Positions 1 through 7,068 of a stretch of 16,147 nucleotides of DNA are shown piece by piece. The DNA lies in contig CAKZPJ010000285.1 of assembly GCA_937138955.1 (NCBI GenBank), forward strand, positions 1 through 16,147, read 5' to 3'. Made by a program: the position numbers and the translations under genes. Position 1 is the stretch's first letter, and every line of letters begins with the position of its first letter. The notes under the pieces are model-generated. The model had not been told where the DNA came from and did not search any database. It was given only the letters and a program-made list of their open reading frames with translations. The stretch is from an uncultured Flammeovirgaceae bacterium (GTDB lineage: Bacteria; Bacteroidota; Bacteroidia; Cytophagales; Cyclobacteriaceae).

Positions 1-505
1 GGTATAGATAAGCTACTATTTGTACCAGATGATTGGTAGATTTCCTAAAAACTTCCTCTCTAGCCTGTTCGTCAGCGTGCCAGTATTTGTACGAAAGCGG
101 GGAAGTGGATATTCCCCCGTCTATATCCGCAGGAAGTAATTTCGCCAGGATTGAAAACAATTGTTGCGTATACGCTAATCGATCAGAGGTAGTCCAGTCG
201 GGTTGATGCACTTGATCTTTCACTATCTGCCGATGAAATCCGCCGTAGGGAAAGCCATTCATAGTGAAGACATAGCAGTTGTTCTCCACCAGCCACTTCT
301 GAAAAGCTATCAAGGCTGCCGGACGCGCCAACTCTTCCCCCGCTTGCTGCGATAGTCGTAAGCCAATCCCGAAGGGTTGATCAGGAGCTATGGCCGACTG
401 AACCAATGGCACGTAGGTTCGCAGGCTCTGGTCTACTTCTTCCCAGCTTTCGCCCGGATGAATATTAGTACAGTAGGTAAGGTGATGTTGATCAGATAGT
501 TTCAT
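1..505 (-). CDS. eboE: EboE, metabolite traffic protein (N-terminal part; runs off left edge)
   Basis: An open frame starts at the ATG at 505-503 and stays open to the window edge, giving 168 codons of a protein that is incomplete here. The N-terminus reads MKLSDQHHLTYCTNIHPGES, which matches the opening of EboE proteins, a sugar-phosphate isomerase/epimerase-like (TIM-barrel) family found only in ebo clusters. Further residues such as FTMNGFPYGGFH (about 100) also fit. The biochemical reaction is not known; the family is implicated in making or moving a secondary metabolite. It follows eboD with a 60-bp gap on the same strand and is probably co-transcribed. eboF, the usual last gene, would lie beyond the left edge and cannot be seen. 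The family call is from recognition of the N-terminal motif and context. Confidence 0.85.
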   Translation of the reverse strand, partial: MKLSDQHHLTYCTNIHPGESWEEVDQSLRTYVPLVQSAIAPDQPFGIGLRLSQQAGEELARPAALIAFQKWLVENNCYVFTMNGFPYGGFHRQIVKDQVHQPDWTTSDRLAYTQQLFSILAKLLPADIDGGISTSPLSYKYWHADEQAREEVFRKSTNHLVQIVAYLY

Positions 506-565
506 AAAACGAGATGCAATCTGAAGACAAAAACAAAAGTATTTCCTATCTAGGTAACTAAAAAA

Positions 566-1711
566 TCAACTCGGAACTTTCGCTGCCTGTAGTTCCGCTA
601 GCTGACCCATTGCCTGCTGAATCAGACTTTTATCCATGTCGTGTACTTCAATGCCTCTTCCGATTTCTTCCAGTAGCATGATGGTCAATTGACCGCCTAA
701 ATGTTCTTGAAATTCATCTAAGCCGCGCAGTAAATCCGGCTCGGTTAGTTCGGGAGTGTAAATATCAAATCCTAACTGAAGTAATAAGTTAATAATTCGG
801 TGCAGGTCGGCTTCAGAGAGCATTCCCTTCAAATGAGAATAGGTAACATCTAACGCGATACCAATAGCCACCGCCTCTCCGTGACGTAGCTGATAGTCGG
901 TAAGTTGCTCTAACTTATGAGCGGCCCAGTGCCCAAAATCCAGTGGACGAGATGAGCCCATCTCAAACGGATCGCCTCCGGCAATATGTTGTAAATGCAT
1001 CTCAGCACAACGGTGAATGAGATATTGCATAGCTTCCTGATCGCGATTAGCCAAAGCGATAGCATCTTGCTCGATACGCTCCCAAAAAGCCTTATCTTTA
1101 ATTAAGGCTACTTTAATTGCTTCAGCGATACCGGCTCGCCAGTCCCGATCATCTAGCGTAGATAAAAATGCAGCGTCGTTAATGACGGCGTAGGGTGGAG
1201 CGAACGTTCCCAAAAAGTTTTTCTTACCGAAGTAGTTTACTCCGTTCTTCACTCCCACTCCCGAATCGTTCTGTGACAAAACGGTGGTAGGAATACGAAT
1301 GTGACGTACTCCCCGATGGCTTACTGCCGCTGCCAGTCCTATCATATCCAATACCGCTCCACCGCCAATACCCACAATATACGAATGCCGATCAATGCGA
1401 TAGCTGTCTACCGCCTGAATAATTTGCTGAAAATATTGCGTATTGTTCTTCGCCTCTTCCCCTCCCGCAACTACTAGTGGGTCAGCAAATAGAGCAAGCG
1501 AATTAGAATGAGCCTGAGCGTAATTCTTTATTTCGGCTAGCAACTGCGGATGTGCATCGGATACCCCTTCATCTACTACTATGAACAGTTTAGCCAAGCT
1601 ATCTTGCGGAAAAACGTCTTTAAATAAAAGATTTTCAACCCGAAATAGTTGGTCGGTGAAGTGTACCTGATATTGGAAAGCGACAGAAAAAGATTGTGAT
1701 AGCGACTTCAT
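566..1711 (-). CDS. eboD: EboD, 3-dehydroquinate synthase-like sugar-phosphate cyclase
   Basis: A 381-residue protein of the dehydroquinate synthase / sugar-phosphate cyclase superfamily. The NAD-binding segment GIGGGAVLD lies at about 114-122 and PTTVLSQNDSGVGVKNGVN at about 141-159. The expected metal ligands are present: Glu197 (GIAEAIK), His261 (DFGHW) and His277 (RHGEAVAIG), so the enzyme looks active. Relatives cyclise a sugar phosphate to a carbocycle; the EboD substrate is unknown, and a cyclitol-like product is inference. I chose the ATG at 1711-1709 over a longer frame opening at a TTG (1762), because homologues begin MKxxxQSFSVxFxYxVHFT and the 17 extra residues look non-coding. 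It lies 75 bp after eboC and 60 bp before eboE. It is distinct from housekeeping AroB, which is shorter. Confidence 0.9.
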   Translation of the reverse strand: MKSLSQSFSVAFQYQVHFTDQLFRVENLLFKDVFPQDSLAKLFIVVDEGVSDAHPQLLAEIKNYAQAHSNSLALFADPLVVAGGEEAKNNTQYFQQIIQAVDSYRIDRHSYIVGIGGGAVLDMIGLAAAVSHRGVRHIRIPTTVLSQNDSGVGVKNGVNYFGKKNFLGTFAPPYAVINDAAFLSTLDDRDWRAGIAEAIKVALIKDKAFWERIEQDAIALANRDQEAMQYLIHRCAEMHLQHIAGGDPFEMGSSRPLDFGHWAAHKLEQLTDYQLRHGEAVAIGIALDVTYSHLKGMLSEADLHRIINLLLQLGFDIYTPELTEPDLLRGLDEFQEHLGGQLTIMLLEEIGRGIEVHDMDKSLIQQAMGQLAELQAAKVPS

Positions 1712-1786
1712 TTGATCAATTAACAATGTGCAGTGAACAATTAGATGGTTAAAATACGACAATTCGTTAGAAGAAAAGGTTTCCTG

Positions 1787-2695
1787 TCAGGTGACGGCAA
1801 AGTAGCGAGCTAGTCCGATGGATAACGGTAGCAGTAAGAGAACCAATAACGCGAATAAGCTGGTAGCAAAAATACTAGCAAAAACCGCATTGAGAATAAT
1901 CAGCGAGATAACTCCCGCTTTTACTGCTTTTCCAATAAACTGCGGTTGAGCGTGCCGAATGGCTTTAAACAGTGGTGGATAAATTTGAGAGGCGAACAGT
2001 GCCATAAAAACGAACGCCACCCAGCCACTTTGCTCCCGAATGGCAAGCGTAGCCAACGCCAGAATAACAATAGCGTACAAGCCGGCTCCACCCCACAGTG
2101 CAGCCCGATTGCCCCCGTGGACTTCACCCCGACTTACCATGGTAATAGCCGCAATGTAAACAATAGGGATAAGACTCAAATACCAATAATCTGATATTGC
2201 TGCTGGGATAAGGCTGATGCCCAGCAATAGATTTCCGCCTCGGCATAGCCCCATATTAATCGGCCCAAAAATAAGCTGGTGCTTACCCCAGTAGTCGTAC
2301 AGCAAAGCACAGACCGCTACGGCTACCGCAATAATGAAGCTTTCTACCGACACCTGCATAGCTGATAGAATACCCCCTACTAATAGCACTCCTCCTAGTA
2401 CAGCTCCTTCGGTTACTGAAACATTTCCCCGTGGGATAGGTCGTTCGGGGCGTTCCTCTTGATCGAGCTTAGCATCAAATACGTCATTGAAAACGATTCC
2501 TCCACCGTAAAGCCCAATGGTAGCCACTATCAGCCAAAGTAGATCAGGAAAATTATCGCTATTCCAACTATTGTCATTGGTGAGAAGAACCTGAGAAAAT
2601 ACTCCCGAAGCGGCTGCTCCCGCCAGAATATCAGCAATTGCCGTCACGATATTAGCGGGACGCATCAGTTGTAGGTAGGCTCGTAGTTTTTGCAT
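1787..2695 (-). CDS. eboC: EboC, UbiA-family membrane prenyltransferase
   Basis: A 302-residue integral membrane protein with about eight or nine hydrophobic segments. The UbiA signature NDxxDxxxD is present at 70-78 (Asn70, Asp71, Asp74, Asp78), followed by ERPERPIPRG. This is the Mg2+-diphosphate site that binds an allylic prenyl donor. A second polar site lies around YDYWGKH (about 134-140). UbiA enzymes join a prenyl chain to an acceptor in the membrane; the EboC acceptor is unknown. The context between eboB and eboD makes EboC a better call than ubiquinone or menaquinone prenyltransferase. It is separated from eboB by about 2.3 kb of unrelated genes, and its nearest upstream neighbour is the DUF6155-like gene 103 bp away. 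It therefore either has a promoter in 2696-2798 or depends on read-through. Confidence 0.88.
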   Translation of the reverse strand: MQKLRAYLQLMRPANIVTAIADILAGAAASGVFSQVLLTNDNSWNSDNFPDLLWLIVATIGLYGGGIVFNDVFDAKLDQEERPERPIPRGNVSVTEGAVLGGVLLVGGILSAMQVSVESFIIAVAVAVCALLYDYWGKHQLIFGPINMGLCRGGNLLLGISLIPAAISDYWYLSLIPIVYIAAITMVSRGEVHGGNRAALWGGAGLYAIVILALATLAIREQSGWVAFVFMALFASQIYPPLFKAIRHAQPQFIGKAVKAGVISLIILNAVFASIFATSLFALLVLLLLPLSIGLARYFAVT

Positions 2696-2798
2696 TTAAA
2701 TTACTCCCATTTGCCGATAAGAATTTTAGCGAGGGTAAAATATTTTCTCTTGCGAGTGTAGCCGACAGCCGGAGATTTCGTTCAAGTACGCTACTTAC

Positions 2799-3314
2799 TC
2801 ATCTCCCGAAATATTCACTAAGTGTATCTTGCAGTTGGTCGTAATGCCCGTATCCTTCACAAGCTGAATTAGCGATCTCTTGTAGTCGTATCTGATATTC
2901 ATCCTCTAAGCCTTCACTCAAAATCACTTTTACTACATTATCAAAGAGCTCTTCGAAGTATATGTAAAAATCTTCGCCAAAGTCCCCACCAAATTCATTG
3001 GCAATATTGGTACATTCTTCTACTGCGTGTAAGCAAACTTCGATGTAGTATCGGACGGTAGCGTTACTATTTAGCTGCTGAACAACATTGTCTACTTTTT
3101 CAGTATCCAATCCTCCTTGCATGTACTTATTAGGGTAAATTGCCTGGGTGACTTGTTCTTTATACATTGCAAGAAGTTTGTTGTCAACCTCAGTGCCACT
3201 GAACTTAATCCGATAGTAGTTTCGTGCCACCTCAAAGCTAGAATAAAGCTCGGTTAGTTCAGATTTTAGTTGGTCAGCATTTTGCGTATTGATATGGTCT
3301 AAAAATGCGTTCAT
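2799..3314 (-). CDS. DUF6155-like hypothetical protein
   Basis: A 171-residue acidic, largely helical soluble protein with no signal peptide or membrane segment. The pattern of an N-terminal Leu-rich helix, then LYSSFEVARNYYRIKF (about 23-38), then KEQVTQAIYPNK (about 52-63), resembles DUF6155 proteins, which have no known function. The match is from memory of the family pattern, so it is tentative. The C-terminal half is rich in Glu, Asp, Tyr and Phe (for example around 108-125). It starts 3 bp after the stop of the CcbP-like gene, so the two are almost certainly translated from one mRNA. No catalytic motif is visible. It belongs to the block that splits the ebo cluster. Confidence 0.7.
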   Translation of the reverse strand: MNAFLDHINTQNADQLKSELTELYSSFEVARNYYRIKFSGTEVDNKLLAMYKEQVTQAIYPNKYMQGGLDTEKVDNVVQQLNSNATVRYYIEVCLHAVEECTNIANEFGGDFGEDFYIYFEELFDNVVKVILSEGLEDEYQIRLQEIANSACEGYGHYDQLQDTLSEYFGR

Positions 3315-3317
3315 ACC

Positions 3318-3671
3318 TTACCAGGGGTTTCTAGCTTTCCAAACCTGAAGGGCTTGCATTGTTTCTTCATCAGCCACTATGTTTCTCAATTCATCTAGTC
3401 TCACCGGAATGACTATCTCCTCGTATTCAATTTCCACGTAGTAGTCGCCACCATCAAAACTAGACTCATCTGTTTCGTTATTGACTACTTGCACCTTTTT
3501 CCACTGCCGCTCGCCCGATTTTTTCTTTACCTCATATTCCGCTTCAAACGGGTAATTAATATTGTTTTCCATATAGATTGCCCAACCCATGTTGGCTTCT
3601 TCATCGGTATAGCAATCCACCACTATTTCGTAGTCAATAATCTTCTGAATCTCTTCTTTAGTCAATTTCAT
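3318..3671 (-). CDS. CcbP-like calcium-binding protein family
   Basis: A 117-residue, very acidic soluble protein. The segment from about 14 to 43 (YEIVVDCYTDEEANMGWAIY, then MENNINYPFEAEY) resembles the conserved core of the Calci_bind_CcbP family, named after the cyanobacterial calcium-binding protein CcbP. That core is a DxYxxEExxMGWxxYLExNLxFPFxA-type pattern followed by acidic strands. The second half (FDGGDYYVEIEYEEIVIPVRLDEL, about 70-95) gives further acidic surface. Calcium binding is known for the cyanobacterial member; for this one it is inference. The gene starts 11 bp after mazF and ends 3 bp before the DUF6155-like gene, so it is likely in the mazF transcript. No membrane segment or signal peptide is seen. 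Confidence 0.75.
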   Translation of the reverse strand: MKLTKEEIQKIIDYEIVVDCYTDEEANMGWAIYMENNINYPFEAEYEVKKKSGERQWKKVQVVNNETDESSFDGGDYYVEIEYEEIVIPVRLDELRNIVADEETMQALQVWKARNPW

Positions 3672-3682
3672 ACTATTGCTGT

Positions 3683-4024
3683 TTACTCTATTGTAAATAC
3701 CTCAGATAGTGCTTCCTTAATTTGTTTCTGTTCGGCAGAAGTAATCTCACCTAACTTTCTCACAAGCCTTTTTTCGGAAACCGATCTTACTTGGAAGCAA
3801 TCTACACTGGAAATTTTGCTTAATCCATTGATAGGATTTGGTGTAACCTCAACCATCCAAACCCCTATTTGATACCGCTCTTTCCAATCAGTAATGGGAA
3901 CAATAACCTTTAGCGGTAGCTTTCCTAGATTATTGTCGTTTACAATAACGGCCGGCCTAGTCTTTCTCATCTCAGACCCAACGGAAGGATCTAAATTAAT
4001 CAGCCAAATCTCACCTTGTTTCAT
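3683..4024 (-). CDS. mazF: MazF/PemK-family endoribonuclease toxin
   Basis: A 113-residue protein of the MazF/PemK fold. It opens MKQGEIWLINLDPSVGSEMRKTRPAVIVND, the classic first strands of the family; the Arg within GSEMRKTRP and the Thr of VPITDW (about 62-67) sit where the catalytic Arg and Ser/Thr lie. MazF toxins cleave single-stranded RNA at short sequence motifs and are blocked by a small antitoxin. Its start overlaps the end of the upstream antitoxin gene by 14 bp, the usual antitoxin-toxin order, which couples translation. Length and residues look complete, so unlike the two HEPN-type genes in this window the toxin seems intact. The CcbP-like gene follows after 11 bp. Confidence 0.92.
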   Translation of the reverse strand: MKQGEIWLINLDPSVGSEMRKTRPAVIVNDNNLGKLPLKVIVPITDWKERYQIGVWMVEVTPNPINGLSKISSVDCFQVRSVSEKRLVRKLGEITSAEQKQIKEALSEVFTIE

Positions 4025-4223
4025 AGAAGTCTTCCAAGTCTAGTGCAGTGAATGCAGTTAAATCTGCATTATCCTTATAATCACCATAAAGTTGATCAGC
4101 TGCTCTTCGCATCTGTTCCTTTTTGTCATCATCCTGAATTGTTTTAGCCGTCTTTTCTATAATCTTAAGCCGATCGCTAGTAGACAGCTTCTTTATTTCC
4201 TTAATGATCTCTTCGGTTTCCAT
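4011..4223 (-). CDS. Antitoxin partner of the MazF-family toxin
   Basis: A 70-residue, charged helical protein upstream of mazF and overlapping it by 14 bp. The N-terminus EEIIKEIKKLSTSDRLKIIE is typical of small antitoxins paired with MazF in bacteroidetes and cyanobacteria. The C-terminal tail LTAFTALDLEDFYETR is the segment expected to dock on the toxin. There is no obvious AbrB/SpoVT DNA-binding signature, so the DNA-binding and self-repression role usual for MazE is not supported by the sequence. The 120 bp upstream (4224-4343) hold no other gene and should carry the promoter of this pair, but I see no clear TAnnTTTG box there. Pairing is inferred from overlap and C-terminal motif. Confidence 0.88.
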   Translation of the reverse strand: METEEIIKEIKKLSTSDRLKIIEKTAKTIQDDDKKEQMRRAADQLYGDYKDNADLTAFTALDLEDFYETR

Positions 4224-4343
4224 AATTAGATACTTTGCTACTACCTGATAAGTTCTTGTGAGTTCAACGTTTCTTTAATGTCTTTAAATTAACAAGGTCG
4301 GTTTTTAAATCGTCTCCATCGTATTTGATATGACCTTTAACTC

Positions 4344-4934
4344 TTAATCGTGTATCTCAGATAATGTTAAATAGGTTACATAGGCAGTCATTCTCGAGAG
4401 AGACTGCCAAAAGCCTAAGTCGGTCTACTTGACTTCCCAACTAGGCATCGGATTTTCGTCTGGCCCTCCCTTATATGCCCAGAATTCAATACCAGAAAAA
4501 TCACTTTTATACTTCCAGTTTCCGTGAGCCAGCGAATTTCTGAATGCTCTTACTGGGTTGCTTAATAAAAACTTGCAGTATTTTTTCGTAATACTTCCTG
4601 TGGGGAGTGCTCTTCTTAGTTTTTCAAAAAGCGTGTCTTTAAGATAAATAAAACAAATATAATTCTGAGCTAATATTTGCGTTCTTACAATCTCAGGCTG
4701 TGGCCTCATCTGGTTAAAGGTATCCATCATTGATTGAAATGCTGAAAGTTCTTCCAATCTTGTAGCTAAATTAATTGGTGAAGCTAACTTGATATCTTTA
4801 ATATTCTCTTCAGATAATTCTTTAATCTCATTCTGTACTGTTGTAGCCAAAGCATCACATATATTAGGGGGTATCTTAACCTCTTCGATTAACTTATGCT
4901 TCCACTGCAAAAATTGGACATCAAGATTTTTCAT
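4344..4934 (-). pseudogene. HEPN-like gene interrupted by an in-frame TAG at codon 170
   Basis: The frame opens at ATG 4934-4932 and reads 169 residues to a TAG at 4427-4425. It carries RNSLAH at 132-137, a good RX4H motif of HEPN-type RNases, followed by GNWKY and GIEFWAYK. Beyond the TAG the same frame continues for 26 codons (TDLGFWQSLSRMTAYVTYLT, then LSEIHD) to a TAA at 4346-4344. That stretch looks like real protein and resembles the FWQxLSR helix I recall following the WEV segment in this kind of protein. The simplest reading is one substitution, for example CAG to TAG. The product may be truncated and inactive, or the upstream 169 residues may still work. It follows eboB by 44 bp and is AT-rich compared with it (a 60-base sample at 4621 is 23% G+C, against 57% at 5221 in eboB), suggesting acquisition. 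Confidence 0.72.
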
Positions 4935-4978
4935 CTACTATATTTATATTCCTTAAAGCGTTTGTAAATGCCTTGTCT

Positions 4979-5878
4979 CTATTCAGAAGACTCTTCATCC
5001 ACCCTCGGGGTTTGCCCGCCGCGAAGGATAGAATTGCCGGAGAATTTTTTGCGCTGATCGACTAGTTCGGGTGTTTGCCAGTCGGCTTCGTTCATTTGTC
5101 CGCTTTGACCGTAGGCATCCAAGGCATTTTGGTAGCAGGTGAGGCGGATATGCTCTTCGGGTAAGCCTCGCTCCTTCATTAAAGCGGCGGTTTTGGGTAC
5201 CGAGAGCGGATCGCTGATGCCCCAGTCGGCAGCGCTATTTACCAGAATGCGTTCGGGACCGTACTGCTGCACAATGGCTACCATGCGCTCGGGACTCATT
5301 TTGGTGTGCGGATAAATAGAGAAGGCCGCCCAAAAGCCTCGATCAAGCACTTCTTTGATGGTTTCTTCATTATTGTGGTCAACCACTACTTTATCAGGCG
5401 TTATGCCGTGTTCTTCGCAAACATCCATGCTACGGGAGGTCCCGGCTTTTTTGTCGCGGTGCGGAGTATGAATCATCACCGGCAAATCTACCTCCCGCGC
5501 TAGGTCTAGCTGTTCTTGAAAGTATTTATCTTCGGCGGCAGTTTGGTCATCGTAGCCAATTTCACCTACGGCTACTACACCTTCTTTACTTAGAAAGAGC
5601 GGAAGCAATTCCATTACCTCTTCAGCCAGAGCTTCGTTGTTAGCCTCGCGGGAATTTAGCCCGATAGTGCAGTAGTGCTTAATGCCAAACTGACTGGCTC
5701 GAAAGCGTTCCCAGCCAATCAGGCTGCTGAAGTAATCTTGGAAACTGCCTACTTCAGTGCGGGGCTGCCCCAGCCAAAAAGCCGGTTCTATAATAGCGAC
5801 AATGCCCGCCTGCTGCATGGCTTCGTAATCGTCGGTAGTGCGGGAAGTAACGTGAATATGAGGGTCTATAAACATCAT
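4979..5878 (-). CDS. eboB: EboB, TatD-family metal-dependent hydrolase
   Basis: A 299-residue TatD-like amidohydrolase-superfamily TIM barrel. The expected metal ligands are visible: His7 and His9 in the strand-1 HxH (IDPHIH), Glu106 (VGEIG), His137 (MIHTPH), His168 (VDHNN) and Asp218 (SAADWG). The set looks complete, so the protein should be an active hydrolase or phosphodiesterase; its substrate in the ebo pathway is unknown. The last ~35 residues are a polar extension. Two adjacent ATG codons (5878 and 5875) are possible starts. It lies 108 bp after eboA on the same strand; in other bacteria eboC normally follows directly, but here four intact genes and one broken one intervene. Context rather than sequence separates it from generic TatD DNases. 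Confidence 0.88.
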   Translation of the reverse strand: MMFIDPHIHVTSRTTDDYEAMQQAGIVAIIEPAFWLGQPRTEVGSFQDYFSSLIGWERFRASQFGIKHYCTIGLNSREANNEALAEEVMELLPLFLSKEGVVAVGEIGYDDQTAAEDKYFQEQLDLAREVDLPVMIHTPHRDKKAGTSRSMDVCEEHGITPDKVVVDHNNEETIKEVLDRGFWAAFSIYPHTKMSPERMVAIVQQYGPERILVNSAADWGISDPLSVPKTAALMKERGLPEEHIRLTCYQNALDAYGQSGQMNEADWQTPELVDQRKKFSGNSILRGGQTPRVDEESSE

Positions 5879-5953
5879 GGTTTAATTATTAGATGGCTCT
5901 ATTTTCAAATAGCTAAGTTGTTGATTGTAACAGTGCTGGGAGCTGGGTGCGTG

Positions 5954-5993
5954 GGGCTAGGAGTTGAATGTAAATACTCCTCGCTCCTAGCCC
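5954..5993. repeat. Perfect 10-bp inverted repeat across the eboA stop
   Basis: The arms GGGCTAGGAG (5954-5963) and CTCCTAGCCC (5984-5993) are exactly complementary, with a 20-nt loop. The eboA stop codon lies inside the right arm. Neither side has a run of T, so it is not a standard intrinsic terminator. It could act as a stem-loop in the eboA-eboB mRNA, tuning stability or read-through, or be a remnant of a GGAG-rich intergenic repeat: the adjacent sequence at about 5936-5956 is also purine-rich and repetitive. Function is inference; the base pairing is directly seen. Confidence 0.6.
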
Positions 5994-6850
5994 GTATTGC
6001 TCATGGCCCCAATAGTTTTCCAATCAAGTTTTTCATCAGGCAGTGAGTAATTGGCTAACTGTTTTTTTAGAGTATCGTTTTCGCTTTCCTTAATGGCCAG
6101 ATTAGCGGCTTGCTTTTCTAGCGGACTACCTTGCTCGAGCAGACGCTGAATATCGGGTAGGTGCTTTTCGGTGAAGTAGGGAGCTGCGCACCTCCACAGC
6201 TCAGGGGTCACTGGTCGGCTAGCAGCCCAACGTTCGTGGGCAAAATCAATCAGCATTCGGGCTTGTTCGGCATTACGTCGTTTATCCAGTTGCTGAATTA
6301 GGTACAGTGGTCGGCCCATGAAGATGGCTTTCAGCACCATCTGGTTCCAGGCTTCATCTGTCATGTATTCGGCCGGATACGGATTGCGTAGTGCAATAGC
6401 ATCAAACACGCTGGTAATATTAGTACGTACTCCCTCCACTGCCCGGTAAACCATCTGATCGGAATACTGATACAGGGGTAAAGCAGAGTAGAGTGTCACC
6501 TGTTCGTCTACGTCGGCAGTAGCAAACAAACGATCTAATACTGTCCGATATTCTTCAAATGTGTTAGTTGATAACTGTAATAACCAGTAGGTTCGGGCGG
6601 CTTGCCGTACATTCCACTGACTTAAATCCCAACCGCTACGAATTTGCTCAGCTCTTTGCAGCGTTTCATCGCTCAGTGCTAAGTTGGTTTTACTAAAATG
6701 CCGAGCAATGGTACTAAAAGTGAGATAAAAGCTTCGGTTACTGGGTTGATCTCGGTATTTTTTAGTTTGTTGGTCTAGCCAGTCCACAGTCTTTTCCGAA
6801 GACTGCTGGTTAATTAGTTCATAAAGGAATTTTTGGGCTGGGTTATCCAT
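5987..6850 (-). CDS. eboA: EboA domain-containing protein
   Basis: A 287-residue soluble protein that opens MDNPAQKFLYELINQQSSEK and is rich in helices with Gln, Leu and Arg. Recognised EboA features are the repeated Trp/Tyr-containing helices (SGWDLSQWNVRQAARTYWLL, about 72-91), LPLYQYSDQMVYRAVEGVRTN (about 124-144) and FEW-like end LDWKTIGAM. It has no catalytic motif, signal peptide or membrane segment. EboA is the usual first gene of ebo clusters and its molecular role is unknown. It is divergent from nuoM across 218 bp, so the ebo promoter should lie in 6851-7068. The stop sits inside an inverted repeat. Assignment rests on family recognition plus the neighbouring eboB. Confidence 0.85.
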   Translation of the reverse strand: MDNPAQKFLYELINQQSSEKTVDWLDQQTKKYRDQPSNRSFYLTFSTIARHFSKTNLALSDETLQRAEQIRSGWDLSQWNVRQAARTYWLLQLSTNTFEEYRTVLDRLFATADVDEQVTLYSALPLYQYSDQMVYRAVEGVRTNITSVFDAIALRNPYPAEYMTDEAWNQMVLKAIFMGRPLYLIQQLDKRRNAEQARMLIDFAHERWAASRPVTPELWRCAAPYFTEKHLPDIQRLLEQGSPLEKQAANLAIKESENDTLKKQLANYSLPDEKLDWKTIGAMSNTG

Positions 6851-6860
6851 AAAATCAGCT

Positions 6861-6886
6861 TTGGAACAGCTAAAGTAATAGATTTG
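6861..6886 (+). promoter_or_regulatory. Possible bacteroidete promoter upstream of nuoM
   Basis: In the 218-bp divergent gap between eboA and nuoM, TAGATTTG at 6879-6886 matches the bacteroidete -7 box TAnnTTTG exactly. A TTG at 6861-6863 lies 15 nt upstream, shorter than the usual 17-23, and the box is 182 bp from the nuoM start, so the call is weak. The rest of the gap is AT-rich and I see no gene or clear terminator in it. The eboA promoter must also lie here but no good minus-strand box was found. Confidence 0.25.
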
Positions 6887-7068
6887 TGAGGATAGAAAAA
6901 ATGACTTGCCTCATACAGGCTTCGGAAGTTTTGACATTAAATTCTCATGTTGCACTGTATTTCTTAAGATTTAAAGCCTCCGTAATACGAGTATCAGTGA
7001 AGGTTACTCATATTTTTACCCCAAAAGTATTCGTATTTCTTCAGTAAAATAAGAAATTTGTCGCCAGC

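Noticed and set aside
1715..1745. AATTGTT-rich stretch before eboD as a regulatory repeat
   Set aside because: Only imperfect TTGTT copies occur; too short and AT-rich to separate from background.
1712..1762. N-terminal extension of eboD from a TTG at 1762
   Set aside because: The 17 residues do not look like the family, whose members start at the ATG at 1711.
4383..4408. Stem-loop GGCAGTC...GACTGCC just after the TAG at 4425, at first taken as a terminator
   Set aside because: No T-run follows on either strand, and the stretch lies inside the protein-like continuation of the HEPN-type frame, where it codes for WQSLSRMTA.
2696..4978. Transposon or integron carrying the block inside the ebo cluster
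   Set aside because: No transposase, integrase, terminal inverted repeats or matching direct repeats could be found at the two borders.
5675..6046. Plus-strand open frame of 123 codons across the eboA-eboB gap
   Set aside because: It is an antisense shadow of eboB and eboA with no family resemblance.
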